Of a stretch of 64,000 bases of DNA, positions 45,711-54,052 are shown piece after piece. The DNA is from DATBJJ01 sp963750915 (GTDB lineage: Bacteria; Acidobacteriota; Vicinamibacteria; Vicinamibacterales; 2-12-FULL-66-21). The notes beneath the pieces were generated by a model. It had not been told where the DNA came from, ran no database searches, and saw nothing but the letters and a program-made list of their open reading frames with translations. How positions within the stretch are numbered: the stretch's first letter is position 1; every line of letters begins with the position of its first letter. The stretch lies in assembly GCA_963750915.1 (NCBI GenBank), contig CAVVSF010000007.1, forward strand, positions 248,001 to 312,000. Reading direction: 5' to 3'. Both the position numbers and the translations under genes were made by a program.

Positions 45711-46647
45711 GTGAGGGATACTGGAACCGTGAAACCGACACCGGAGGAGGTCCGCCTCCAGCTCGGCCGCATTCTCGCCAGCGACGGCTTCGCGAACGCG
45801 GATCGGATGAGCGGCTTTCTCCGCTACGTCGTCGACCAGGAGCTGGCGGGCGAGAGCGCGCGCGTGAAGGAGTATGTGATCGGCGTCGAAGTCTTTGCGC
45901 GGGACCAGAGCTACGACCCGCGTCTGGATTCGATCGTCCGGGTCGAGGCGCGACGCCTGCGCGCCAAGGTTGACGAGTACTACGCCGGCACGGGCGCCAG
46001 CGACCCGGTGCTGATCAAGTTGCGGCGCGGCAGCTACGTCCCTGCCTTCGAACATCGCGCCGACGCCGCTCCGCAGGCCGTCGCCGAACCGGTCACGCTC
46101 CCGCCGCCACTGATCGCCAACCCGGTCGTGCCATCAGCACGCCGCATCGGTACGGCGGCGCGGATCGGACTCGCGCTCAGCCTCGCAGCGCTGGTGCTCG
46201 TCATGCTCGCGGCGCGCCGCGGGCCCTGGGCGACGACGGCGCCGGACGTCGACGTCGCCGTCCTGCCGTTCGCCGAGTACCTCGAACGACCCGACCGACG
46301 TCGCGCTGGCCGCCCGCCTCACCGACGGCGTCACCAGCGAGCTCGCCCGCCTCGGTTCCGTCGGCGTCGTCTCGCATACGAGCGCGCTGCAGTACGGCCG
46401 GCAGCAGCCGCGTCTGGCGGCGGCGCAGATCGCCGCGGCCCTGCACGCGGACCTCCTGGTCGAGGGGTCGGTCAGCCGCACCGACAATCAGGTTGTCGTG
46501 TCGATTCGCCTGGTGAACGCCAACCGCGATCGCAAGATGTGGGTCGAAGATTTCACCGGCACCCTCCGCGATCCGCGCGAGCTCGAGCGCCGGATCGCCC
46601 AGGCCGTCGCGCCCGCGGCCGCCCGCTACACGCCGATCAATCCTTAG
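45711..46647 (+). pseudogene. CadC-like wHTH protein with TolB-like domain, one +1 frameshift
   Basis: The N-terminus (MSGFLRYVVDQELAGESARV, KEYVIGVEVFARDQSYDPRL, VRVEARRLRAKVDEYYAG) is the helical DNA-binding-like domain common in acidobacterial CadC/adenylate-cyclase-like regulators. A membrane segment (IGLALSLAALVLVMLAA) follows. At about 46281 an extra C in GAGTACC shifts the frame. The correct continuation reads EYSNDPTDVALAARLTDGVT, then DLLVEGSVSR and VSIRLVNANRDRKMWVEDFT, a TolB/FlgO-like domain, to a stop at 46645. No TPR part follows, unlike many relatives. The start is GTG 45711 or GTG 45729. Probably intact in reality. Confidence 0.72.
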
Positions 46648-46703
46648 GCGCTGGTTCTCTTCGCGTCCCGTGACCCGTCCGATCGGCGTCACCGAATCAG
46701 CGA

Positions 46704-47678
46704 CTACTGCTGCTGTTGCTGCTGCTGTTGCGACGAAATCGAATCTGGCCTCACCGTCGGCTGGGTGACGTCGCGCGAGATCCACGGCATCGGCGGCGGC
46801 AGCGACTCGGACGGGTTTGCGGCCGCAGGGCCGACTCGCACCGACACCGAGAGCTCGCTCCGCACCGCGCTCGAGCCCTTGAAGACACCGCGCGTCGGCG
46901 GCACATCGGCATAGTCGCGGCCGACCGCGACGCGGATGTGCCGGTGATCGGTGACGAGATCGTTGGTCGGATCGAAGCCGACCCACTGCAGCTCGGGCAG
47001 CCAGGCTTCGAGCCAGGCGTGGGTCGCGCCCTGGACCGAGCGCAGGTTCTGCTCACCCTGCTGGTAGAGATAGCCGCTGACGTAGCGGCACGGGATGCCG
47101 AGCTGTCGCACCAGCGCAATCATGATGTGCGTGAAGTCCTGGCACACACCCTTGCGCGACGCCAGCGCCTCGTCGATCGGCGAATCGACGCGCGTGCTCT
47201 TGGGACTGTAAGTGAGGCGCGAGTAGAGCTCCCGGTTCACGGCTTGCAGCGTGACGACCGGATCCTCGAGGCGACTGAGCCGCATCTCCTCCGACAGTTC
47301 CTTCAGCCGCACGGTCGAGCGCGTGAACGGGCTCGGGTTGAGGAGCTCCCAGAACGCCCCGCTCGCCGTCGCCGCGTCAAGACGGTCCCAGCTCCCGGGG
47401 CCGAGCGTTTCCGGCAGCGGCGCCACCGGCAGCGATTCGACCAGGGCATCGGCGATGACGCTGAGCCGCGACAGGCGCCCGGGAATGTTGAAGTGGTGCA
47501 CCAGGTTGCCGTCGTGATCCTGGTACATCCGGATGCGCGATACCGGCGTCGTGCTGAGGGCGAAGCGCAGGCAGCGCTGCGTGCCGTCGCTGCGCGGCTG
47601 GACGCGCGCCTCCATCACGCTCTCGCTGATCGACGCTTCGTAGATGAACCGCGTGATGTGCCGGATGTTGAACTGCAC
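46704..47678 (-). CDS. Transglutaminase-like cysteine protease-fold protein with poly-Gln tail
   Basis: A 324-residue protein with the bacterial transglutaminase N-terminal domain (FNIRHITRFIYEASISESVM) and a core with Cys179 (RKGVCQDFTH), His220 (GATHAWLEAW) and Asp236 (GFDPTND). It ends in eight Gln residues encoded by CAG/CAA codons (SSQQQQQQQQ). It is the last gene of an operon with alpha-E and ATP-grasp genes, a set known from many bacteria and thought to modify peptides or amino acids. The precise reaction is unknown. Confidence 0.9.
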   Translation of the reverse strand: MQFNIRHITRFIYEASISESVMEARVQPRSDGTQRCLRFALSTTPVSRIRMYQDHDGNLVHHFNIPGRLSRLSVIADALVESLPVAPLPETLGPGSWDRLDAATASGAFWELLNPSPFTRSTVRLKELSEEMRLSRLEDPVVTLQAVNRELYSRLTYSPKSTRVDSPIDEALASRKGVCQDFTHIMIALVRQLGIPCRYVSGYLYQQGEQNLRSVQGATHAWLEAWLPELQWVGFDPTNDLVTDHRHIRVAVGRDYADVPPTRGVFKGSSAVRSELSVSVRVGPAAANPSESLPPPMPWISRDVTQPTVRPDSISSQQQQQQQQ

Positions 47679-47708
47679 TCGCTGCCTCGCGTCCTCGTGC
47701 TGCCCGCG

Positions 47709-48656
47709 TCAGGCGGGAAGCGCCGACTCGATCGGATAGGTCACGTAGCTCTGGTAGGCGGCCGCGTGCACCTGGGCACAGTAGCGGCCGATGCTCTCGA
47801 GGTAGGCATGCGGATCCTCGTTGAGGATCTCGTCGACCTGGCCGTAGTCGAGGAGCGCGTGCAGGCGGCCGGCCAGCCGGTCGGCGCGGCCGCCGGTGCC
47901 GCGGCCGGCGAGCTGCGCGATCGCGCGCAGCGCCGATTCGACGAACGCCGCGGAGAATCGCACCGACCGCGGAAAATCCGGGTTGAGCAGCAGGAACTCG
48001 GCGATCTGTTCCGGTCGCAGGTCGGCGGTATAGAAGCGGCAGTAGCCCTCGAGGGCGCAGCAGGAGCGGAGCAGGCCGACCCATTCGACGTGGTTCGGCG
48101 GCAGCCTTGCCGGTTCACGGAAGTAGAGATCGACGAGCGCGGCCGTGGCGCTGGCACGCTCCAGATAGCGGCCCAGCTGCAGGTACTGCCACCCCTCGCC
48201 ATGCGCCATCGTCGAATCGGTGACGCCGGTGAAGAGATGGACGCCGTCCATGACGAGGCGGCAGATATAGTGCGGCCGCGTCGACCACGTCCCCTCCGAG
48301 CGCGCTTCTTTCAGCCGCAGGAACAGCGCGTTCAGCTGCTCCCACATGTCGGAGCTGATCTCCTCGCGCACCTGGCGCGCGTTCTCGCGCGCCGCCGTGA
48401 CGCACGCGAACGCCGACTCGTGGCAGTCGGCATCGAAGACCAGCGTGTCGATCAGCGTCCCCGGGCTCGAGGGGATGTCGCTCAGGTCCTGGACCCCCAG
48501 CGCCGCCAGCAGGCGTGTGAAATCCCAGCCGTCGCCCGAGGCGCGGCGGTCGAGGCCGAGGTCGAGCCGGACGTCGATCAGGCGCGCGGTGTGTTCGGCG
48601 CGCTCGAGATAGCGGCTCAGCCAGTAGAGCGAGTCGGCGGCGCGTGACAGCAGCAT
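47709..48656 (-). CDS. Alpha-E domain protein (DUF403)
   Basis: A 315-residue, nearly all-helical protein from ATG 48656, two bases after the ATP-grasp stop. Family strings are MLLSRAADSLYWLSRYLERA at the start and YLQLGRYLERASATAALVD further on. It has no known catalytic residues and is always found beside circularly permuted ATP-grasp and transglutaminase-like genes, as here, so it is likely a partner subunit. Confidence 0.92.
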   Translation of the reverse strand: MLLSRAADSLYWLSRYLERAEHTARLIDVRLDLGLDRRASGDGWDFTRLLAALGVQDLSDIPSSPGTLIDTLVFDADCHESAFACVTAARENARQVREEISSDMWEQLNALFLRLKEARSEGTWSTRPHYICRLVMDGVHLFTGVTDSTMAHGEGWQYLQLGRYLERASATAALVDLYFREPARLPPNHVEWVGLLRSCCALEGYCRFYTADLRPEQIAEFLLLNPDFPRSVRFSAAFVESALRAIAQLAGRGTGGRADRLAGRLHALLDYGQVDEILNEDPHAYLESIGRYCAQVHAAAYQSYVTYPIESALPA

Positions 48657-48658
48657 GG

Positions 48659-50173
48659 CTACTCCGCAGCCTCGAACGGATCGTCTTCCAGCACCCACGT
48701 GTCCTTGCTGCCGCCGCCCTGCGACGAGTTGACGACGAGCGAGCCCTTCTTGAGCGCGACGCGGGTCAGCCCGCCGGGGACGACGGTGACACTGTCGCCA
48801 TAGAGGACGTAGGGCCGCAGGTCGACGTGCCGCGGCTCGATCCGCCGATCGATGAAGCACGGCGACTGCGACAGCGTCAGCGTCGGCTGGGCGATGTAAT
48901 TGCGGGGATCGGCGAGGATGCGGGCGCGGAAGTCCTCGCGCTCCTTCGCGGTACTGTGCGGCCCGACGAGCATGCCGTAGCCGCCGGACTCCCCCACCGC
49001 CTTGACGACCAGCGAGTCGAGATGCTCGAGCACGTACTGCCGCTCCGACGGGTTCGACAGCAGGTAGGTCTCGACGTTGGCGAGGATCGGCTCCTCGGAC
49101 ATGTAGAACTTGATGATCGCCGGGATATAGGCGTAGAGGGCCTTGTCGTCGGCGATGCCCGTGCCGATGGCGTTGGCGAGCGAGACCTTGCCGGCGCGAT
49201 AGGCATTGAGCAGGCCGGCGACGCCGAGGTACGAGTCGGGGCGAAACGCCAGCGGATCGAGGAAGTCGTCGTCGACGCGGCGGTAGATGACGTCGACCCG
49301 CTTCAACCCCGAGGTCGTCCGCATGTAGACGACGTTGTCGTGAACCAGCAGGTCGCGCCCTTCGACCAGCGCGACACCCATCTCGCGGGCGAGGAACGCG
49401 TGCTCGAAGTACGCCGAGTTGCCGACGCCCGGCGTCAGCACCACGAAGGTCGGATCGGTGACCTCGGGCGGCGCCAGCGCCCGCAGCGTCGCCAGCAGCG
49501 CCTGGCCGTAATGCGCCACCGGGCTGACCTGGTAGCGATCGAACAGGCCCGGCATCACTCGCTTGGTGACCTCGCGGTTCGCCAGCATGTAGGAGACGCC
49601 GCTCGGCACCCGCAGGTTGTCCTCGAGCACGACGAAGCGGCCGTCCTCGAGCCGGACGAGGTCGCTGCCGGCAATCGACACGTAGATGTCGCGATGGACG
49701 CGGACGCCGCGCATCTCGCGGCGATAATGGCGGCAGCTGAGCAGCAGGTCGCGCGGGACGATCCCCTCGGCGAGGATGCGGCCCTCGTTGTAGACGTCCT
49801 TGAGAAACAGGTTGATCGCGGTCAGCCGCTGCGTCAGGCCGGCCACCATCGTCCGCCACTCCGGGGCGGTGATGATGCGCGGCAGCAGGTCGAACGGAAA
49901 GATGCGCTCGGTGCCCTGCTCGTCGCCGTAGACGGTGAAGGTGATGCCCTGGGTCAGGAAGGCGCGGTCGGCTTCGACCTGGCGCAGCGCGAGGTCTTCC
50001 GGCGAGGCGGCTTCGAGCTCGACGGCGAGGGCGCGGCACTGGGCGCGCGGCACGCCGCCGGCGAGGAACATCTCGTCGAACGCCGCGCCGAGCTGGTAGT
50101 CGGCAAGGAGTGGCGACGACGACGACCGGGACTGGGTCTGGGTCTGCGACTGTGACGGTTCGAGGCGTTTCAT
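48659..50173 (-). CDS. Circularly permuted ATP-grasp protein (DUF404/DUF407)
   Basis: A 504-residue protein. The first 21 residues are a Gln/Ser-rich tail with no fold. Strings typical of the family include IFPFDLLPRIITAPEW, INLFLKDVYNEGRIL, VVLEDNLRVPSGVSYML, DDDFLDPLAFRPDS, NAIGTGIADDKALYAYIP and LVVKAVGESGGYGMLVG. ATP-grasp enzymes join a carboxylate to an amine or thiol using ATP; this branch is predicted to make peptide-like bonds. First gene of the operon. Confidence 0.92.
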   Translation of the reverse strand: MKRLEPSQSQTQTQSRSSSSPLLADYQLGAAFDEMFLAGGVPRAQCRALAVELEAASPEDLALRQVEADRAFLTQGITFTVYGDEQGTERIFPFDLLPRIITAPEWRTMVAGLTQRLTAINLFLKDVYNEGRILAEGIVPRDLLLSCRHYRREMRGVRVHRDIYVSIAGSDLVRLEDGRFVVLEDNLRVPSGVSYMLANREVTKRVMPGLFDRYQVSPVAHYGQALLATLRALAPPEVTDPTFVVLTPGVGNSAYFEHAFLAREMGVALVEGRDLLVHDNVVYMRTTSGLKRVDVIYRRVDDDFLDPLAFRPDSYLGVAGLLNAYRAGKVSLANAIGTGIADDKALYAYIPAIIKFYMSEEPILANVETYLLSNPSERQYVLEHLDSLVVKAVGESGGYGMLVGPHSTAKEREDFRARILADPRNYIAQPTLTLSQSPCFIDRRIEPRHVDLRPYVLYGDSVTVVPGGLTRVALKKGSLVVNSSQGGGSKDTWVLEDDPFEAAE

Positions 50174-50403
50174 CGGCGTGTTCCGCTGGCGCGATCGTTA
50201 CCTTACACTCGAAGCGCGGCGCCCGGACAGCTCGCCGCAGAGACCGAGCATACCGGAACCCTTTGTGAGAGAGGGGCAACGTCGCCAGCCGGGCGCCCCG
50301 CTCCGAGTGCAGCCACGAAAACTCCCGCGAAACTCCTCCTGCCGACACAAATGTAGCTGCGGTGCTCGACGGCGACGGTTGTGTCGCGGCCGCTTGCTGC
50401 CGT

Positions 50404-50607
50404 TCAGCCGTTGGCGCGCGTGACCGCGCCCGAAGGTGTCCGGCGCAGGAACTCGTTGCGGATCAACACGTCCATCACCGCCTCGCACGACGGCAGATCG
50501 AGCCCCCAGAGCCGGGCCGCCTGCGGCAGCGTCAGGCGCAGGCCCGGCATCTCGAGAAACTCGCAGCGGACGCGTTCGACGACGTTGCGGAATTCGTAAG
50601 GCGACAT
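50404..50607 (-). CDS. Small winged-helix-like protein (EMPGL family), second copy
   Basis: A 67-residue protein; I choose ATG 50607 (MSPYEFRNVVERVRCEF) because the longer frame to 50757 is low-complexity. It reads RVRCEFLEMPGLRLTLPQAA, then RLWGLDLPSCEAVMDVLIRN and EFLRRTPSG, which lines up with the protein at 6919-7200 over about 55 residues. It is divergent from the glucan phosphorylase gene and might regulate it, which is inference. A TATACT hexamer (50733-50738) lies between the two genes. Confidence 0.65.
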   Translation of the reverse strand: MSPYEFRNVVERVRCEFLEMPGLRLTLPQAARLWGLDLPSCEAVMDVLIRNEFLRRTPSGAVTRANG

Positions 50608-50882
50608 GAAATGACCTGTCACCAGCACCTGAGCAAAAGCCGATCCGCCGGCCGCTCGTGCCGTAGATGGCGGATTCGGCTCGATCGCGGAGACAGCGGC
50701 CTGGCGCCGTGACCACTCCCCGTCAATTGTGTATACTCTAAGACCTCCAACCGACATTTATGTTGGAACGAGCAAGTGGCCCGGGCGGATTGCCGCGGCC
50801 TGGCGCAGGCGCCGCGCGACGTCGCGCGGCAGCGTTCTTGCTCCGACAGCATAGTTTTCACGACCCAACACGGAGGCGGGGA

Positions 50883-53543
50883 TTGAGCATCAGCGACACG
50901 GCACAACGCCACGAGGCTTCGGTCCTGTGGACGCTCGAAGAGATCGGGCGGCTGGTATCCGAGAGCGGCGATCCCGCCGAGACGCTGAACAACATCGTCC
51001 ACCTGATTCGCGAGCGGTTCTCGACCGACGTCTGCTCCGTCTACCTGCTCGAGCCCGATCGCGCCAACCTCGTGCTCGCGGCGACCGTCGGCCTGCGGCC
51101 GGAATCCGTCGGTCGAATCCGCATGCGCTTGTCGGAGGGCCTCGCCGGGCTGGTGGCCGAGCAGCTGCGGCCCGAGTTCGTCGCCGAGTCGACGTCGCAC
51201 CCGCGCTTCAAGTACTTTCCCGACGCCGGCGAAGATCCGTACCGCTCCTTCCTTGGCGTCCCGATCATCGATCGCGGCATCCTGCAGGGCGTCCTCGTCG
51301 TCCAGACCGTCGAAGCGCGCACGTTCGACGCCGAGGACATGCGGCTGCTGATGATGGCCGGGAGCCAGCTGGCGCCGACGGTGACCGAAGCGCGTTCGCT
51401 CGGGCAGCTGGCGGCGCCGGCGCATCAAAAGCTGTCGGCGCTGGCGCAGAACCTGTGGTGGAGCTGGGATCCGGACACCACGAGCCTGTTCCGCGAGATC
51501 GACCCGGTGCTGTGGCGGGCGCTGGACAACAACCCGGTGGCGCTGCTGCAGCAGATCCCGATCGACACGCTCGAGGAACGCGCGTCGCAGCTGGCACTGC
51601 ACAGCCGCATCAACTACGCGCACCGCCGGTTCCAGGAATACCTGCACTCGACCAGCACCTGGGGGGCGCGCCACGCCGGCGTCCTCTGGGCCCGGCCCGT
51701 CGCCTACTTCTCCGCCGAGTTCGGCATCCACGAGTCACTGCCGATCTATTCCGGCGGTCTCGGCATCCTCGCCGGCGATCACATCAAGAGCGCATCCGAT
51801 CTCGGCGTGCCGCTGGTTGGCGTCGGGCTCTACTACGACCAGGGCTACTTCCGGCAGCGCCTCGATCGCGAGGGCTGGCAGCACGAGGACTACATCGACC
51901 TCGATCACCGGACGCTGCCGATCCGCCCGGCCGCCGCCGGCGGCGCCCCGGTCACGGTTTCGATCGAGACCCGGACCGGCACGCTGCACGCCCGCGTCTG
52001 GCAATGCGCCGTCGGCCGCAACACGCTGCTGCTCCTCGATTCGAACGTCGACGGCAACGTGCCGGAGGACCGCGAGCTCACCGCCCGGCTCTACGGCGGC
52101 GACGAGCGGATTCGCATCCGCCAGGAAGTGCTGCTCGGCGTCGGCGGCGTGCGGGCGCTGGCCGCGCTCGGCATCTCGCCCGGCGTGCTCCATCTCAACG
52201 AGGGTCACAGCGCGTTCGCGGCGCTCGAGGTCGTGCGCCAGCGCATGACGACGGAAGGGGTCGATGCCCTGACGGCGTTGCGGCGCGTCGCCGCCCAGGT
52301 CGTCTTCACGACGCACACGCCGGTGCCGGCCGGCCACGACCGCTTCTCGGCGCCGCTCATCGAAGAGCACCTCGGGCCGCTGCGCGAGTCCCTCGGCCTC
52401 GACGAACAGCAGCTCATGGGTCTCGGCCGCGTCAACACCAGCGACGCCGGTGAAACCTTCTGCATGACGGTGCTGGCCTTGAAGGCCTGCCATCGCGCCA
52501 ACGCCGTCTCATCGCTGCACGGCCAGGTGTCGCGGGCGATGTGGAACCCGCTCTATCCGGAGCGCAGCGAGGACCGCGTCCCGATCGGCCACATCACCAA
52601 CGGCGTCCACGTCTCGACCTGGCTGGCGCCGCAGATGCGGCAGGTCTACGACCGCCACCTCGGGCCGAACTGGTCCAGCCGGGCCAGCGACGCCACGCTC
52701 TGGGACAAGATCGACGCGATCGACGACGGCGAGCTGTGGGAGACGCACCAGACGCAGAAGGTCCAGCTCATCGACATCGTCCGCCGCCGCACGTCGCGGC
52801 AGGCCGAGCGCCGCTCCGAGTCGGCCGACACGGTGCTGCAGATGCGCCGCGCCCTCAGCTTCGACGCGCTGACGATTGGCTTCGCCCGCCGGTTCGCGAC
52901 CTATAAGCGCGCCAACCTGATCCTGCGCGACATCGACGTCTTCGCCTCGCTCGTCAACAACTCGAAGATGCCGATCCAGTTCGTCTTCGCCGGCAAGTCG
53001 CATCCGCACGACAGCCCCGGCAAGAGCATGCTGCAGCAGATCGCGCAGCTGACGCGCGACCCGCGCTTCGCCGGCAAGATCGTCTTCGTCGAGGACTACG
53101 ACATCAACGTCGGCCGGCACCTCGTGCAGGGCGTCGACGTCTGGGTCAACAACCCGCGGCGGCCGCTCGAGGCCTGCGGCACCAGCGGGCAGAAGGTGGT
53201 GTTGAACGGTGGCCTGAACCTGTCGATCCTCGACGGCTGGTGGGCGGAGTCCTACGACGGTTTCAACGGCTTCGCCATCGGCACCGGGGACGTCCACAGC
53301 TCGATCGACGTCCACGACGCGCGCGACGGCGAGTCGCTCCTCACCGTCCTCCGCGACGTCGTCATCCCGCTCTATTACGACCGCGACCGCGACGGTCTGC
53401 CGCGCGCCTGGATCGCGCGGATGAAGCGCGCCATCCGGACGCTCGGCTGGCGATTCAGTGCCGACCGCATGGTCAAGGACTACCTGTTGAAGACCTACAT
53501 TCCCGCGGCCGGAGGCACGAGCAGCGACGTCAGCCGGACGTAG
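50883..53543 (+). CDS. glgP: Alpha-glucan (glycogen) phosphorylase with N-terminal GAF domain
   Basis: A protein of about 886 residues. I favour the TTG at 50883, with GGAGG at a 6-base spacing, over the ATG at 50760, whose extra 41 residues are not protein-like. Residues about 20-165 form a GAF domain very like that of PtsP (RERFSTDVCSVYLLEPDRAN, EGLAGLVAEQLRPEFV). A GT35 domain of the TIGR02094 type follows: NLWWSWDPDT, AYFSAEFGIHESLPIYSGGL, LNEGHSAF, and the PLP Lys in ACGTSGQKVVLNG. It releases glucose-1-phosphate from glycogen. The GAF domain suggests allosteric control by a small molecule. Confidence 0.9.
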   Translation: MSISDTAQRHEASVLWTLEEIGRLVSESGDPAETLNNIVHLIRERFSTDVCSVYLLEPDRANLVLAATVGLRPESVGRIRMRLSEGLAGLVAEQLRPEFVAESTSHPRFKYFPDAGEDPYRSFLGVPIIDRGILQGVLVVQTVEARTFDAEDMRLLMMAGSQLAPTVTEARSLGQLAAPAHQKLSALAQNLWWSWDPDTTSLFREIDPVLWRALDNNPVALLQQIPIDTLEERASQLALHSRINYAHRRFQEYLHSTSTWGARHAGVLWARPVAYFSAEFGIHESLPIYSGGLGILAGDHIKSASDLGVPLVGVGLYYDQGYFRQRLDREGWQHEDYIDLDHRTLPIRPAAAGGAPVTVSIETRTGTLHARVWQCAVGRNTLLLLDSNVDGNVPEDRELTARLYGGDERIRIRQEVLLGVGGVRALAALGISPGVLHLNEGHSAFAALEVVRQRMTTEGVDALTALRRVAAQVVFTTHTPVPAGHDRFSAPLIEEHLGPLRESLGLDEQQLMGLGRVNTSDAGETFCMTVLALKACHRANAVSSLHGQVSRAMWNPLYPERSEDRVPIGHITNGVHVSTWLAPQMRQVYDRHLGPNWSSRASDATLWDKIDAIDDGELWETHQTQKVQLIDIVRRRTSRQAERRSESADTVLQMRRALSFDALTIGFARRFATYKRANLILRDIDVFASLVNNSKMPIQFVFAGKSHPHDSPGKSMLQQIAQLTRDPRFAGKIVFVEDYDINVGRHLVQGVDVWVNNPRRPLEACGTSGQKVVLNGGLNLSILDGWWAESYDGFNGFAIGTGDVHSSIDVHDARDGESLLTVLRDVVIPLYYDRDRDGLPRAWIARMKRAIRTLGWRFSADRMVKDYLLKTYIPAAGGTSSDVSRT

Positions 53544-53555
53544 GGGAGGGTCGGC

Positions 53556-53585
53556 GCTCAGGGCTCAGGGCTCAGGGCTCAGGCT
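53556..53585. repeat. Short GGGCTCA heptamer array
   Basis: Four GGGCTCA-type units, the same unit as at 33591-33720. It sits between the convergent phosphorylase and receiver genes. Confidence 0.8.
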
Positions 53586-53596
53586 CGATTAGGCCG

Positions 53597-54052
53597 CTAC
53601 CCTCGCTTCAGTAGGTGCTCTACGATCCGCAGCAGGTCGTCTTCCCACACCGGCTTGAAGAAGACACTGGCGCCCAGCTCACCCAGTTCCCGCGCGATCT
53701 CCTCGTCGAGGAAGTAGTCACCGGTCAGAATCGCCACCGGCAGGTCGCGGTGCTGCGGCCACTGCCGCACGCGGCGCAGGCACTCCAGGCCGGTGCCGTC
53801 CGGCAGGTGCAGGTCCAGGATCAGGACCGCGGGCGACGCCGTCTCGAGATACGCCAGCCCCGACTGCACGTCCTTCTCGGCGTGCGCGTCGTAGCCCGCA
53901 GCCTCGAGCATGTGTCCGAAGCTCTCATCCACCGCGACGTCGTCGTCGACGATGACGACCGCCAGCCGCGAGGCCAGGGCGGCGCCGGGTGCACGTGGGC
54001 CGAACTTGACCGTACCGCCGGCATCGGAGCCGGTCCTAGGACGCATCGACAT
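53597..54052 (-). CDS. Single-domain response regulator
   Basis: A 151-residue receiver: VDDDVAVDE, phospho-acceptor Asp in LILDLHLPDGTG, Lys in VFFKPVWEDD. There is no output domain. Its start overlaps the end of the hybrid kinase gene by 17 bases, so it is translationally coupled and probably receives phosphate from it. Confidence 0.9.
   Translation of the reverse strand: MSMRPRTGSDAGGTVKFGPRAPGAALASRLAVVIVDDDVAVDESFGHMLEAAGYDAHAEKDVQSGLAYLETASPAVLILDLHLPDGTGLECLRRVRQWPQHRDLPVAILTGDYFLDEEIARELGELGASVFFKPVWEDDLLRIVEHLLKRG

Noticed and set aside
47709..50348. An 879-residue frame joining alpha-E to an upstream part
   Set aside because: The upstream part is an out-of-frame shadow of the ATP-grasp gene; the alpha-E family start at 48656 is clear.
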